From JAWLHU01 sp041690255 (GTDB lineage: Bacteria > Bacillota > Sulfobacillia > Symbiobacteriales > Symbiobacteriaceae), in the NCBI GenBank assembly GCA_041690255.1, contig JAWLHU010000012.1:185168-249167 (forward strand): a stretch of DNA of 64,000 nucleotides. Direction: 5' to 3'. The notes under the pieces are model-generated. The model did not search any database. It worked only from the letters and a program-made list of their open reading frames with translations, and was not told where the DNA came from. Positions 8,838-16,563 of the stretch are shown one piece after another (the stretch's first letter is position 1; every line of letters begins with the position of its first letter). Made by a program: the position numbers and the translations under genes.

Positions 8838-8912
8838 TGTGTACACACTATTCAGACCCCGTTTAGAATTTCGTTTGCATATGTACACAAAGGTGTTATA
8901 ATTGTGGGTACA
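8838..8912 (+). promoter_or_regulatory. Promoter and likely autoregulatory operator of the XRE regulator
   Basis: The -35 TTGCAT (8875-8880), a 16-bp spacer and -10 TATAAT (8897-8902) form a sigma-A promoter. A perfect palindrome TGTGTACACA lies at 8838-8847. Related half-palindromes ATGTACACA (8881-8889) and TGTGGGTACA (8903-8912) sit inside and just after the promoter. The pattern suggests that the adjacent XRE protein, or a relative, binds here. That assignment is inference. Confidence 0.6.
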
Positions 8913-8962
8913 GAAAAAACTCCACCGGCCCAATAGCCTGCCTGAGTCGGGAGATGAGCTCT

Positions 8963-9622
8963 ATGAATATCGGCCAACGGGTCGCCAAACTGCGCATTTC
9001 GCACGGAGAGTCACTTCGGGCTGCCGCGATCCGCACCGGGGTGAGCCACTCGACCATTGCGCGCATTGAAAAGGGCGAGGTAACCGGGAGTTACCATATC
9101 ACGCTGGAGCGAATCGCTCAGGGATACGGGATCCCAACGGAATACCTGCTGACAGGGCGCTCCTCGGTCGACGTGCCGACCCCTCCCCGGCTCGATTCCG
9201 AGGAGGTCGCCATGCTCCTGCTGACCCCATCACCGAATCGAATGCTTCAGGCATACCGCTTCCTGACCAACGGAAAGCGAGGAAGCCTGCCTGCTGACGC
9301 CTTCGCGGCCGCCCTGGACACCGATCGAGAGAGTCTGGAGCAGGAACTCTCCGGAGACTCCCCCCTGCTGCCGGAGCGGGAGGACCGTCTCTGCCAGCAG
9401 ATGTCCGCCCTGACAGGGCTCTCGCCTGCTTGGTTCCGACCGGTCCAGGATTCCCAGGGGGATAGGCTCTCCCATGACGATGTCGGCTCCTTCCTTACGC
9501 TGGTCGGAAAGGCTCATCGCGCCGGCATTACGCCGGAACTGCTTGCGATCGCAGTCGACCTGCTGCTGCTCAAGGCTGAGGTGGCAGATGCTCCGACCGA
9601 AGTCGCCCACCCTGCTCCCTGA
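8963..9622 (+). CDS. XRE-family (Cro/CI-type) transcriptional regulator
   Basis: The start is the ATG at 8963, nine bases after GGGAG; the ATG at 8954 touches that site. This gives 219 residues. Residues 3-62 form a helix-turn-helix of the Cro/CI class (LRAAAIRTGVSHSTIARIEKG). The C-terminal 150 residues carry no recognised ligand or sensor domain but contain a second helical stretch (LCQQMSALTGLSPAWFRP). The TGTGTACACA operators at its promoter suggest autoregulation. It is divergent from lepA. A strong terminator follows at 9642. Confidence 0.85.
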   Translation: MNIGQRVAKLRISHGESLRAAAIRTGVSHSTIARIEKGEVTGSYHITLERIAQGYGIPTEYLLTGRSSVDVPTPPRLDSEEVAMLLLTPSPNRMLQAYRFLTNGKRGSLPADAFAAALDTDRESLEQELSGDSPLLPEREDRLCQQMSALTGLSPAWFRPVQDSQGDRLSHDDVGSFLTLVGKAHRAGITPELLAIAVDLLLLKAEVADAPTEVAHPAP

Positions 9623-9944
9623 CCCACTGCCATAACTCCTGGACGCCCTCCCTGATCCGGGAGGGCGTCTTCCATGCCGTCGTTCCGCCTGACTCTCCAC
9701 CCCATTCCCAGCCAAGGAAGCGAACCTGCAGACCGCCGCCGGCGGGCAGGGCCAGGCCGATGGTTCTGCTGGGGCCCGGTGGACGGGCTTCCATTCGTGC
9801 ACCCACGGTCTCAACCCGCCAAAGCGCCAGAAGGGCGATCATCCCGATCAGGAGGAAGCGGCCAACCGGGGCCGGTCGGCGACGTCTGCGACGTCTCGGA
9901 GGTACCATGCTCATCACCGGGCCGTAGTCTTCCCCCCAACTCAC
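9570..9944 (-). CDS. Small membrane protein downstream of spoIIP
   Basis: The GTG start overlaps the spoIIP stop (GTGA), with GGAGG 13 bases upstream, suggesting translational coupling. The 124-residue product has a strongly basic N-terminus (seven consecutive Arg near residue 20) and one membrane helix (residues 28-44, GRFLLIGMIALLALWRV). A polar extracytoplasmic part follows. Its 3' end overlaps the XRE gene by about 50 bases on the opposite strand and contains the XRE terminator hairpin, which is unusual, so the true end may differ. The family is unknown. Confidence 0.5.
   Translation of the reverse strand: MSWGEDYGPVMSMVPPRRRRRRRPAPVGRFLLIGMIALLALWRVETVGARMEARPPGPSRTIGLALPAGGGLQVRFLGWEWGGESGGTTAWKTPSRIREGVQELWQWVREQGGRLRSEHLPPQP
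9642..9669 (+). terminator. Intrinsic terminator of the XRE gene
   Basis: An 11-bp perfect stem GACGCCCTCCC / GGGAGGGCGTC with loop TGATCC is followed by TTCC. It lies inside the minus-strand small membrane ORF. Confidence 0.7.
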
Positions 9945-11140
9945 TTTGGATATGCATCCTCCCGAATCATCTCGACTAGCACCTCCGCAAGGTAGCCGAC
10001 GGCACGCTCCGCCTCCTCATACCGGTTCGTGGCGTTCCCTATCTCCAGCAGGATTGCCCCGGGGATCAGATCCTGGTTGTAGCGGTACTCCTGGGTGACT
10101 GTGGGCAGGGTGAGGCCGGGATGGGCATTCTCCAGCCTGTCGATAAGCGCATCGCAGAAGCGTTTGTTCTGCTCCCAGTTGGGCTGATCCTCCCGCTTGC
10201 CGATCACGCACCGGATGCGAGCCACGTCTTCGCCCTCGATCTGGGTGGTGGAGTCCAGCCCCCAGGTTCCATCGCGATGAAGATCCAGGAGCACCTTGAC
10301 CGATGGAGCCTCCTTCAAGATCTGGCGGGCGGTGTTCCGAGAGGCTGAGTAGGCATAGTCATACCCCAACTCCTGGTGCCTGAACGGGGCGTGCACGGTG
10401 GTGACCCCCATGTCTCTCAGGCGAAGGGCCAGCACCTGACCGATGTCGACCACCGTCCGGAGGCTGTGATCGTACGATGCGATCTTGCCCAGGTCCCGGG
10501 GGTGGTTCACTGCCAGGGCAGGAAACTCGGACAGATAGGACTCCCAGTCATGGGTGTGATAGATGCCGATGAGCGGCATGCCGCCCGCGACGACCTGCCT
10601 CTCAGGCTCCTGCGCTACAGGGGTCCTGGTCGGGGCAGACGGCGTGGGGGCTCCACCCCCTACCGGCGGCTTAGGGTTGAGGGCGGGCGGGGTGGTGACC
10701 GGGGGCCTCGGTTCAGTCGCAGGAGGCTGGGTCGCCACCTGCTGGCTGGACCGCAGGAAGGGTAGAGCGACCTGAAAGAGGGTCTGGGGCCGTTCGGGGC
10801 CTGTCCACAGGACCCGCAGATTCCGCTGCTGCGAACTGCCCCCGCCCAGGGGGAGCGCGGGCAGAGCCCTGCGGAGCAGGAGTCGTGCAGTGGGTGGGCT
10901 GGGCCGGAACAGTTGGAGCCATAGGGGCGGTTCGGTGGCCTCCCGCTCACGCTCGTGGGCGGGCTGTCCGGTTGCCGCCACGACCGGGAGCGCCTCCTCC
11001 GGTTCAGGGTGACGGTTCACCAGCAGACCCAGGGTGGCCATGATCACAACGACATAGGCGACCAGCAGCGGGTTCGCCGTCCAAGTAGGGCGCCTGATTG
11101 GACTCACCTCACGTGGTTCGTCTTCGACCACACACCCCAT
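9941..11140 (-). CDS. spoIIP: Stage II sporulation protein P, forespore-engulfment amidase/endopeptidase
   Basis: This is a SpoIIP family protein of 399 residues from the ATG at 11140. It has one N-terminal membrane anchor (LLVAYVVVIMATLGLLV) and a Pro-rich linker at about residues 140-175. The C-terminal SpoIIP catalytic domain includes IYHTHDWESYLSE, DLHRDGTWG and LLEIGNATN. SpoIIP cleaves peptidoglycan together with SpoIID and SpoIIM to let the mother cell engulf the forespore. The ATG has no good ribosome binding site. An in-frame ATC at 11098, eight bases past an AGG of AGGTGA, would give a shorter N-terminus starting just before the anchor. The gene supports a spore-forming host. Confidence 0.93.
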   Translation of the reverse strand: MGCVVEDEPREVSPIRRPTWTANPLLVAYVVVIMATLGLLVNRHPEPEEALPVVAATGQPAHEREREATEPPLWLQLFRPSPPTARLLLRRALPALPLGGGSSQQRNLRVLWTGPERPQTLFQVALPFLRSSQQVATQPPATEPRPPVTTPPALNPKPPVGGGAPTPSAPTRTPVAQEPERQVVAGGMPLIGIYHTHDWESYLSEFPALAVNHPRDLGKIASYDHSLRTVVDIGQVLALRLRDMGVTTVHAPFRHQELGYDYAYSASRNTARQILKEAPSVKVLLDLHRDGTWGLDSTTQIEGEDVARIRCVIGKREDQPNWEQNKRFCDALIDRLENAHPGLTLPTVTQEYRYNQDLIPGAILLEIGNATNRYEEAERAVGYLAEVLVEMIREDAYPK

Positions 11141-11176
11141 ACCTACGCCAAGGGAGGCCGCGTTATGACAATAGAA

Positions 11177-11203
11177 AACCCGGCTGGTTGACCCAGCCGG
11201 GTT
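11177..11203 (-). terminator. Intrinsic terminator after greA
   Basis: An 11-bp perfect stem AACCCGGCTGG / CCAGCCGGGTT with a 5-base loop is followed on the minus strand by TTTTCTAT. Confidence 0.85.
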
Positions 11204-11210
11204 CGCTCGC

Positions 11211-11693
11211 TTACTTCACATCGACGATCTCGTACTTGATCGCCCCCACCGGGGCTTCGACCTCTACTACGACGCCCTTCGTCTTCCCGATGATCGCCCT
11301 GCCTACCGGCGACTCATTCGAGATCTTGTTCTTGGTGGGGTCTGCCTCCACAGAACCTACGATGGAGTACTCCAGCAGATCGCCGTACTCCAGGTCCTTC
11401 AGAACGACGTGCGAGCCGAGCCGCACCTCGCCACTGGCAGCTTTTGCAGCCTCTTCGTCGATCACTGTAGCGTTGCGGAGAGTGTTCTCCAGCATGGTGA
11501 TACGGCCCTCCACGAAGGCCTGCTCGTTGCGTGCATCATCGTACTCGGAGTTCTCGGAGAGGTCGCCGTAAGAGCGCGCCTCCTTGAGCCGCTCCGCCAC
11601 TTCCTTGCGCTTGACATTGCGGAGGTAGTCAAGCTCCTCCTGAAGCTTGGAGAGACCCTCTGGGGACAACACGACCGGCTTGTTATCATCCAT
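11211..11693 (-). CDS. greA: Transcription elongation factor GreA
   Basis: The ATG at 11693 lies ten bases after GGAG of AAGGAG and gives 160 residues, the usual length; the upstream ATG at 11702 is too close to that site. The N-terminal coiled coil carries the acidic tip (GDLSENSEYDDARNEQA). The C-terminal FKBP-like domain ends with PVGRAIIGKTKGVVVEVEAPVG. GreA enters the secondary channel of RNA polymerase and stimulates cleavage of backtracked transcripts. Its leader carries a terminator-like hairpin between the promoter and the gene. Confidence 0.97.
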   Translation of the reverse strand: MDDNKPVVLSPEGLSKLQEELDYLRNVKRKEVAERLKEARSYGDLSENSEYDDARNEQAFVEGRITMLENTLRNATVIDEEAAKAASGEVRLGSHVVLKDLEYGDLLEYSIVGSVEADPTKNKISNESPVGRAIIGKTKGVVVEVEAPVGAIKYEIVDVK

Positions 11694-11749
11694 CTCGCTC
11701 ATTCTCCTTGTAACGCACTGAATCACCCAATTACGGGCACCTGCCGATT

Positions 11750-11792
11750 GATAAAAAAGAAGAACCCCGCAGGCCGGGTCCACCTGCTGGTT
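11750..11792 (-). terminator. Terminator-like hairpin in the greA leader
   Basis: On the minus strand a stem AACC-GCAGG / CCTGC-GGTT with a small internal bulge is followed by CTTCTTTTTTAT. It lies downstream of the candidate greA promoter (11802-11830) and about 57 bases before the greA start. It may be an attenuator, or simply the terminator of the 81-residue gene upstream. Confidence 0.6.
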
Positions 11793-11801
11793 TCGCAGAC
11801 C

Positions 11802-11830
11802 ATTTTACCCGGTCGCGGCTGAGGAATCAA
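11802..11830 (-). promoter_or_regulatory. Candidate greA promoter
   Basis: On the minus strand -35 TTGATT (11825-11830), a 17-bp spacer and -10 TAAAAT (11802-11807) are well placed for greA. Confidence 0.6.
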
Positions 11831-11872
11831 GCGGCCCGTACGAAAATTCATAGCTAAACTGTGGACCGACCG

Positions 11873-12118
11873 CTAATCGACCGGCCGCCCGGACAGCTTC
11901 CCCTTGAGGCGCAGTTCCAACGCCTCCACCGCCTCGCCGAAGAAGACAACCGGTGCCTGGCCGGGCAGAAAGAGTGTCGCCTGCCATCCCCCAAAGAAGG
12001 TGGCGACCTTGAAGTGATACCCTTTCCCATGAACCGTGACCTCATACGGATTGTCAGAGGGCTCTACCTCACAGTCCATCCGCCGGGCCAACTCTTCCGC
12101 CACATCCTGCAGCGCCAT
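11873..12118 (-). CDS. Hypothetical 81-residue protein
   Basis: An ATG preceded by AAGGGGGG opens an 81-residue acidic protein. Its pattern is an amphipathic N-terminal helix (residues 1-15), alternating strands (YEVTVHGKGYHFKVATFF) and a C-terminal helix (EAVEALELRLKGKL). This suggests a small alpha/beta fold. No family is recognised. It is upstream of greA on the same strand. Confidence 0.6.
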   Translation of the reverse strand: MALQDVAEELARRMDCEVEPSDNPYEVTVHGKGYHFKVATFFGGWQATLFLPGQAPVVFFGEAVEALELRLKGKLSGRPVD

Positions 12119-12231
12119 GGAAGACCCCCCTTTTCCAATAGCTTACCATATCGAATCTAGGTGAGCGAGAGGGCCATCTTCGCATAGTGGCGTTGCAGCA
12201 GACGCACCCTACAGTGGTGAGGAGGTGCGAC

Positions 12232-12489
12232 ATGGCCGGGATGTACATGAAGGCGAATGTGGGGCTGACCGACCGGTATTTGCGTATCGCCCTCGGTGGG
12301 GTCCTGCTGGCCAGCAGTGCCGCTCGAATGGCCCGGGAAGGTTCCCTGTCCGGGCTGGGGCAGGGCCTGGTCGGCGGCACGATGCTGGCAGAAGGGGTCC
12401 TCGGAACCTGTCCGCTGTACAGCCTGTTCGGCATTGACACGCGGGAAGAGCATACGAACGACGTGATTCGGCCGTATGAGGGAATTTAG
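12232..12489 (+). CDS. DUF2892 (YgaP-like) small membrane protein
   Basis: The ATG at 12232 follows GGAGGTGCGAC, an ideal site; an upstream in-frame start at 12187 has none. The 85-residue product begins MAGMYMKANVGLTDRYLRI and has two membrane helices separated by Gly-rich turns, ending near GTCPLYSLFGIDT. This is the signature of the DUF2892 membrane domain found alone or in rhodanese fusions. The single Cys in GTCPLY is characteristic. The biological role is not established. Confidence 0.85.
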   Translation: MAGMYMKANVGLTDRYLRIALGGVLLASSAARMAREGSLSGLGQGLVGGTMLAEGVLGTCPLYSLFGIDTREEHTNDVIRPYEGI

Positions 12490-12496
12490 TACGAGG

Positions 12497-12526
12497 GAGG
12501 TCACCGCCCGGTGGGCAGTGACCTCC
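12497..12526. terminator. Bidirectional intrinsic terminator
   Basis: The stem GGAGGTCAC / GTGACCTCC with an inner GCCC/GGGC pairing is followed by TTTGT. It separates the DUF2892 gene from the small minus-strand gene. Confidence 0.8.
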
Positions 12527-12539
12527 TTTGTGGGATCGG

Positions 12540-12701
12540 CTATTCTTCATCGTTCTCCCCGTGCCCCCGGCGGGTCTCAGAGGTGGTCCGGGGGAAGCCC
12601 AGGTTGTTCAGGATGTTTGGAGCCCGTCTTGCGGGGGCCCGCATGACGCCAATGCCCCAAATGGCAATAAAGACAACGAGTGTCAAGAGCAGCCAGACCA
12701 A
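12540..12701 (-). CDS. 53-residue single-pass membrane protein
   Basis: This gene is short. The TTG at 12701 lies eight bases after GGGAGG. The product begins MVWLLLTLVVFIAIWGIGVM, a clear membrane helix, followed by a basic stretch (RAPARRAP) and an acidic tail ending NDEE, with a TAG at 12540. The codon pattern is GC-rich at third positions, as in neighbouring genes. It lies next to a terminator and downstream of the GH18 gene. The function is unknown. Confidence 0.5.
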   Translation of the reverse strand: MVWLLLTLVVFIAIWGIGVMRAPARRAPNILNNLGFPRTTSETRRGHGENDEE

Positions 12702-12783
12702 GCGGAGCGCCTCCCATCGGGTTCAGACTCCCGAGTAGTCTGCCCCGCCCGGGCGGCAGGGAATCAGTCGGCGCGACAATCCC

Positions 12784-13962
12784 TTACTTCTCCGGCTTCA
12801 GCCGGAAGGCTCCAAGCTGGTGCCACCACTCTTCAGGCTCGAACCCAACCCGCCAAATGGCAATCCCCTTGAGGTTATACTGGTAAGCGAGGCGCATCTT
12901 CGCGTCGAGGCTCCGCTGATCGGGATACCAGGCAATCCGCTCACCCTCATCGGTCGTGAAGGTCGCCTTGTTCTCACCGGCAACCGGGTCCCAGATCACG
13001 TTGGCACCAAACGAAGTGAGGCGTCGGCTCATGCTGCCGGAACCATAGGCCCGGTTCGTCTTGGTGCCCAGATTCGGTTCGGCTGTCCACTCATACCCAT
13101 AGAAGGGGACCCCAAGGACGATCTTCTGGGCCGGCATCACCCCGGTGGCGTAGCGAATCACCTTCTCCACCCACCCCAGTGAGGCGACTGGTCCGGGTTC
13201 ACCACCGCGCCAGTGCTCATCGTACGCCATGATATAGAAGTGATCCACAATCTGGCCGATGGCGGCATAATCGGTGGCGCCGCCCCATCCGGTGGTGCGG
13301 TCCGATGTCTTTGCAGCCGCCGCGATCGAAAGCGTCATGTTGCGGCTGTGAAGCACAGTGGCCAGGCGGCGGAGGAACTCGGTGTACGCGTCTCGGTCTT
13401 CATCGGGGATGTTCTCAAAATCGATCTGGACCCCAGCCACCCCGAGCTCAGTGGTCTTCTCCAGAATGCCAAGGATCGCGCGGTCCTGGACCGCCTTGTC
13501 CGTCAGGATTGCGTGGGCCGTATCCTCGTCAAAGGCACCGTCGGTCAGATTCCCGAAGAGCAGGATCCGCTTCTGCTGGGAAGTGATGCCGCGGATCAGG
13601 TCCTGGTCCTTGCCGGTCACGTTCCCCTGCTGGTCGAACCCGTATCCGAAGATGACCACCTGATCCATGTGGCCGGCGTTCAGCATGACCGTATCGAGCG
13701 AGGAACGGTCGTAATCCACGTAGTAACCGGTCACCCAGAACCCGTCACCGGGGGCCGATGTATCGAGCGGGCGGTCGGTGTAAGCCCGGAACCAGACCTG
13801 GTCCCAGAGCGGAATCGGGGCGGTGCGCTGGCCCAGCAGATACCCTCCGACGGAAGCCACTGGCAGGAGAACGGCCAGCAGCACCAGCAGACCCAGCCAG
13901 CGGCGGCGAGGACGGCGAGGCGACGGCACGGGCCGGTGGAACTCGGGCTGTGGTACGGTCAA
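12784..13962 (-). CDS. Glycoside hydrolase family 18, membrane-anchored, spore-type
   Basis: The start is taken as the TTG at 13962, because AGGTGAG lies just upstream. An ATG at 13986 would add eight residues but has no such site. The protein (about 392 residues) has a signal anchor near residue 25-45 and then a GH18 barrel. The catalytic strand is VAGVQIDFENI, whose Glu is the proton donor. MAYDEHW and GVPFYGYEW follow. Relatives (YaaH, SleL) cut cortex peptidoglycan during germination and usually carry LysM repeats; none is present here. An envelope or spore-cortex role is inferred. Confidence 0.85.
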   Translation of the reverse strand: MTVPQPEFHRPVPSPRRPRRRWLGLLVLLAVLLPVASVGGYLLGQRTAPIPLWDQVWFRAYTDRPLDTSAPGDGFWVTGYYVDYDRSSLDTVMLNAGHMDQVVIFGYGFDQQGNVTGKDQDLIRGITSQQKRILLFGNLTDGAFDEDTAHAILTDKAVQDRAILGILEKTTELGVAGVQIDFENIPDEDRDAYTEFLRRLATVLHSRNMTLSIAAAAKTSDRTTGWGGATDYAAIGQIVDHFYIMAYDEHWRGGEPGPVASLGWVEKVIRYATGVMPAQKIVLGVPFYGYEWTAEPNLGTKTNRAYGSGSMSRRLTSFGANVIWDPVAGENKATFTTDEGERIAWYPDQRSLDAKMRLAYQYNLKGIAIWRVGFEPEEWWHQLGAFRLKPEK

Positions 13963-14108
13963 TCGTCTCACCTCAGTGATGGTCATGGCGATAAGGCAGT
14001 AAACCTTCCGCTATGCCTATTCGTTGGTTTGACGTTTGCACCCTTCATGTAGTTTTCGGCATGGCTAGGCACCCCTGCCAGAATGACCAGACACAAGGTA
14101 GGGAGCAC

Positions 14109-14714
14109 TTACTTCGCCACGTCACCAGATGTTCGGACGGCTTCTTGCATGACGCCTACCGCATGCTCTATAGCACGTGCGATCCGACCCGACAGCTCTT
14201 CGTCACGTACTGCCCGGGCCAAGGTAACTCCCCCCACTAGCATGGCGAGGGTTGCCCACGCACGATCCATGGCCTTGTCGTCGCTCTCAGGCGCTACTCC
14301 CCGGCTGGCTGCCTGAACAATCTGTCGCAATTCATCTTCAAACACCCCGCGGATGGCCATCTCGGATCGTCCCACTTCAGGTGCCAGACTCTGCATTGCG
14401 CAACTCTCCGCGAGGTCGCAGGTGCGCTTCTGGTTCATGTAAAAATGCGCAAACTGCGACCACCATCCATCCCCGTGCTCCTGCTGAAGCTTCTCGATTA
14501 GGGTCCTTACCTCGCCCATACCTGAGGTAATCGCTGCCGCGAACGCTTCCATTTTGGAATCGAAATGTCCATAGAAAGCGCCTGACGTCACGCCCGCCTC
14601 TTTTGCGATCCCGTCTACACCGATTCCTCCATATCCACCTTTGCGAAAGCAGCGCCCGGCGGCATGCACAATGCGCTCACGGGTCTGCTCCTTTTGACCA
14701 GGCTTGTATCTCAC
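14109..14714 (-). CDS. TetR-family transcriptional repressor
   Basis: The GTG start lies eight bases after GGAGGTG and gives 201 residues. The N-terminal helix-turn-helix spans residues 10-56 (GIGVDGIAKEAGVTSGAFYGHF, interrupted as in the family). A helical ligand-binding domain follows. It is divergent from the tautomerase and aquaporin genes. Three copies of a 14-bp site (ATCACGATCGTTAT) lie between them and overlap a strong promoter, so it very likely represses that unit and itself. The inducer is unknown; quaternary ammonium or electrophilic compounds are only guesses. Confidence 0.9.
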   Translation of the reverse strand: MRYKPGQKEQTRERIVHAAGRCFRKGGYGGIGVDGIAKEAGVTSGAFYGHFDSKMEAFAAAITSGMGEVRTLIEKLQQEHGDGWWSQFAHFYMNQKRTCDLAESCAMQSLAPEVGRSEMAIRGVFEDELRQIVQAASRGVAPESDDKAMDRAWATLAMLVGGVTLARAVRDEELSGRIARAIEHAVGVMQEAVRTSGDVAK

Positions 14715-14758
14715 GTGAATAACACCTCCATCGTGGACTCATCTATATCATACCAAAA

Positions 14759-14820
14759 ATCACGATCGTTATGATTGACATGATAACGATCGTGATATAT
14801 TATAACATCACGGTCGTTAT
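14759..14820 (+). promoter_or_regulatory. TetR operators over a strong sigma-A promoter
   Basis: The site ATCACGATCGTTAT (14759-14772) and its exact inverse ATAACGATCGTGAT (14783-14796) flank a 10-bp centre. A third, one-mismatch copy ATCACGGTCGTTAT lies at 14807-14820. Embedded in them is -35 TTGACA (14775-14780), a 17-bp spacer and -10 TATTAT (14798-14803), reading toward the tautomerase gene. Binding would block polymerase directly. Confidence 0.85.
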
Positions 14821-14881
14821 ATAAAGCGACCGCGGTACCGCCAGAACCGTTGATCCGATGAGTCAGAAGGGGGAAGTATCC

Positions 14882-15310
14882 ATGCCGCTTACGTTGACCG
14901 TCACCGAAGGGGCCCTGCCGAGGGGTACCGAGAAGCAAGCCTTCGAACGACTGAGCAGTCTGTTCCTCGATCTGGCCGGGCTGTCCGGCAACCGATTTAT
15001 GGACCCGAATGTGGTTGGTTCCGTGCACGTCATCCCGCGCGAGCACACCTTCTCGGGCTCCAAGGAGGCCCCTGTCGTGTTCATCGAATGGAAGGTTCCG
15101 TCATTCGTGTTCACGGACCGGAAGTTTCAGGAGGCCTACATCGAACAGGCCACCCAGATCATTCACGATATGTCGGGTGGAAAGCAGCCAAAGGACCACA
15201 TCTGGGTTAACGTCGTGCATGCGGTCGACGGAACATGGGGCATCGCCGGCAAGGCCTATACCAACGTCGAGCTCGGCGAAGCGATTACACGGGCCGCCAG
15301 CGGCGGCTAA
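14882..15310 (+). CDS. Tautomerase-superfamily protein (4-oxalocrotonate tautomerase-like)
   Basis: The start is the ATG at 14882, after AAGGGGG, because it places Pro directly after Met (MPLTLTV); tautomerases use the N-terminal Pro as catalytic base. The 142-residue product is twice the 4-OT subunit length, as in the fused or trimeric MIF/CHMI-like types (IWVNVVHAVDGTWGIAGKAYT). It is the first gene downstream of the TetR-controlled promoter and is followed by an aquaporin gene. The substrate is unknown; handling of a reactive carbonyl or aromatic compound is a guess. Confidence 0.8.
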   Translation: MPLTLTVTEGALPRGTEKQAFERLSSLFLDLAGLSGNRFMDPNVVGSVHVIPREHTFSGSKEAPVVFIEWKVPSFVFTDRKFQEAYIEQATQIIHDMSGGKQPKDHIWVNVVHAVDGTWGIAGKAYTNVELGEAITRAASGG

Positions 15311-15346
15311 GCTGCCCTTGGGCCATCTACCAGAGGGGAGGAGCCA

Positions 15347-15997
15347 ATGCGCCAGGCATTCCTCGCAGAGTTCATTGGGACCTTCGGGCTTGTCTTCGCT
15401 GGAACTGGGGCGATAGTGTTTGACCAGATGACTGGGGTGATCACACACATCGGAATCGCCGCCGTCTTCGGGCTGGTTGTCGCCGCCTTAATCTACACCT
15501 TCGGCCACACGTCGGGGGCTCACTTCAACCCGGCTGTCACCCTTGCCTTTGCCGCAGTTGGGGATCTCTCTTGGCGAAGGGTGCCGGGGTATCTCACTGC
15601 TCAGCTTCTCGGGGCTAGCCTCGCCTCAGTTGTGCTGCGGTGGACATTCGGTCTTGTCGGGTCACTGGGTGCCACGATTCCTTACACGGTCCCGAGGCAT
15701 TCCCTCGTCATAGAGTTTGTCTCAACCTTTCTGCTGATGATCGTCATCATGGGGGCTGCGGTCGATGCCGGGGCCGTGAAGGGATTTGCCGGTGTGGCCG
15801 TCGGGGCGACGGTGGGGGTTGAGGCCATTTTCGGGGGGCCGATCTCTGGGGCGTCCATGAACCCGGCTCGGTCGTTTGGCCCTGCATTGGTGGGAGGTAC
15901 ATGGAATAGCCACTGGCTTTACTGGGTCGCTCCGATTACGGGTGCGCTCCTTGCTGCCTGGCTCTACCGATCCCTCATCGAGAACAGGACCGCTTGA
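15347..15997 (+). CDS. Aquaporin / MIP-family channel
   Basis: This 216-residue protein has GAGGGGAGGAG upstream of its ATG. It has six membrane helices and both half-helix motifs: NPA at residues 61-63 (HFNPAVT) and NPA at 172-174 followed by Arg175 (MNPARSFGP), the selectivity-filter Arg. The length is typical of water-selective bacterial or archaeal channels. It is the second gene of the TetR-controlled unit. A terminator follows. Whether it passes water, metalloid or another small solute is not clear from sequence. Confidence 0.95.
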   Translation: MRQAFLAEFIGTFGLVFAGTGAIVFDQMTGVITHIGIAAVFGLVVAALIYTFGHTSGAHFNPAVTLAFAAVGDLSWRRVPGYLTAQLLGASLASVVLRWTFGLVGSLGATIPYTVPRHSLVIEFVSTFLLMIVIMGAAVDAGAVKGFAGVAVGATVGVEAIFGGPISGASMNPARSFGPALVGGTWNSHWLYWVAPITGALLAAWLYRSLIENRTA

Positions 15998-16033
15998 ACC
16001 ATATAGTCATAGGAAACGAGTGATCTCAGAAAA

Positions 16034-16060
16034 GGGTAGCCAGACCAGTCCTGGCTACCC
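16034..16060. terminator. Intrinsic terminator after the aquaporin gene
   Basis: A 10-bp stem GGGTAGCCAG / CTGGCTACCC is followed by TTCTTTCT. Confidence 0.9.
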
Positions 16061-16108
16061 TTCTTTCTCAGTCCCCCATGAGCAGGGTTCTGGGTCACCG
16101 GGGAGATA

Positions 16109-16456
16109 CTACCGCAACTCGGTGGGAACAACCGCATCGGCCAGCCCGATCACGAAGGCGGCCAGCAGGGCACCCCACCAGGTGACGGAGATCCAGCCCG
16201 GGAAGAGCCAACCGGTCAGGTAGATGGTCACCGCAGCGGCTGCAAAGGCCGCAAAGCCCCGTCCACCGGGCGAGGCGCCGCGTCCGAGAGCCGCGGTTGC
16301 GACCCACCCAAGGCCCGCAATGACCAGTGAGGCAAAGAATGCCGCCCAGAAGCCAGCGACTTCGAACCCGGGGGTCAGCCAGCTAACCACAAGGAGAACA
16401 AGTGCGGAGACGAGAAAGCGCACAATGGCACCGAGCATTCCGTCTTTCACCTCCAT
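16109..16456 (-). CDS. Phage-holin-like family (PF04020-type) membrane protein
   Basis: This is a 115-residue protein with four membrane helices, matching the small 'phage holin family 4' proteins widespread in bacterial chromosomes (FLVSALVLLVVSWLTPGFEV and IYLTGWLFPGW). The ATG at 16456 has AAGGA nine bases upstream. A second ATG at 16438, preceded by GGAGGTGA, would remove six residues and may be the true start. Despite the name, chromosomal members are not known to be lytic. It is transcribed away from rpsT. Confidence 0.75.
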   Translation of the reverse strand: MEVKDGMLGAIVRFLVSALVLLVVSWLTPGFEVAGFWAAFFASLVIAGLGWVATAALGRGASPGGRGFAAFAAAAVTIYLTGWLFPGWISVTWWGALLAAFVIGLADAVVPTELR

Positions 16457-16513
16457 CTTCCGTATCCTTAGTCTCGGCGCGCGACAAAACCCTTATTCGC
16501 GGCGCGAATTCCC

Positions 16514-16542
16514 TTGCATGGTAGAGAGACGCGTGCTAGAAT
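16514..16542 (+). promoter_or_regulatory. rpsT promoter
   Basis: The -35 TTGCAT (16514-16519), a 17-bp spacer and -10 TAGAAT (16537-16542) lie 22 bases before the rpsT start. Confidence 0.75.
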
Positions 16543-16563
16543 ACCGTTGTTGGAGGTGAGGAA

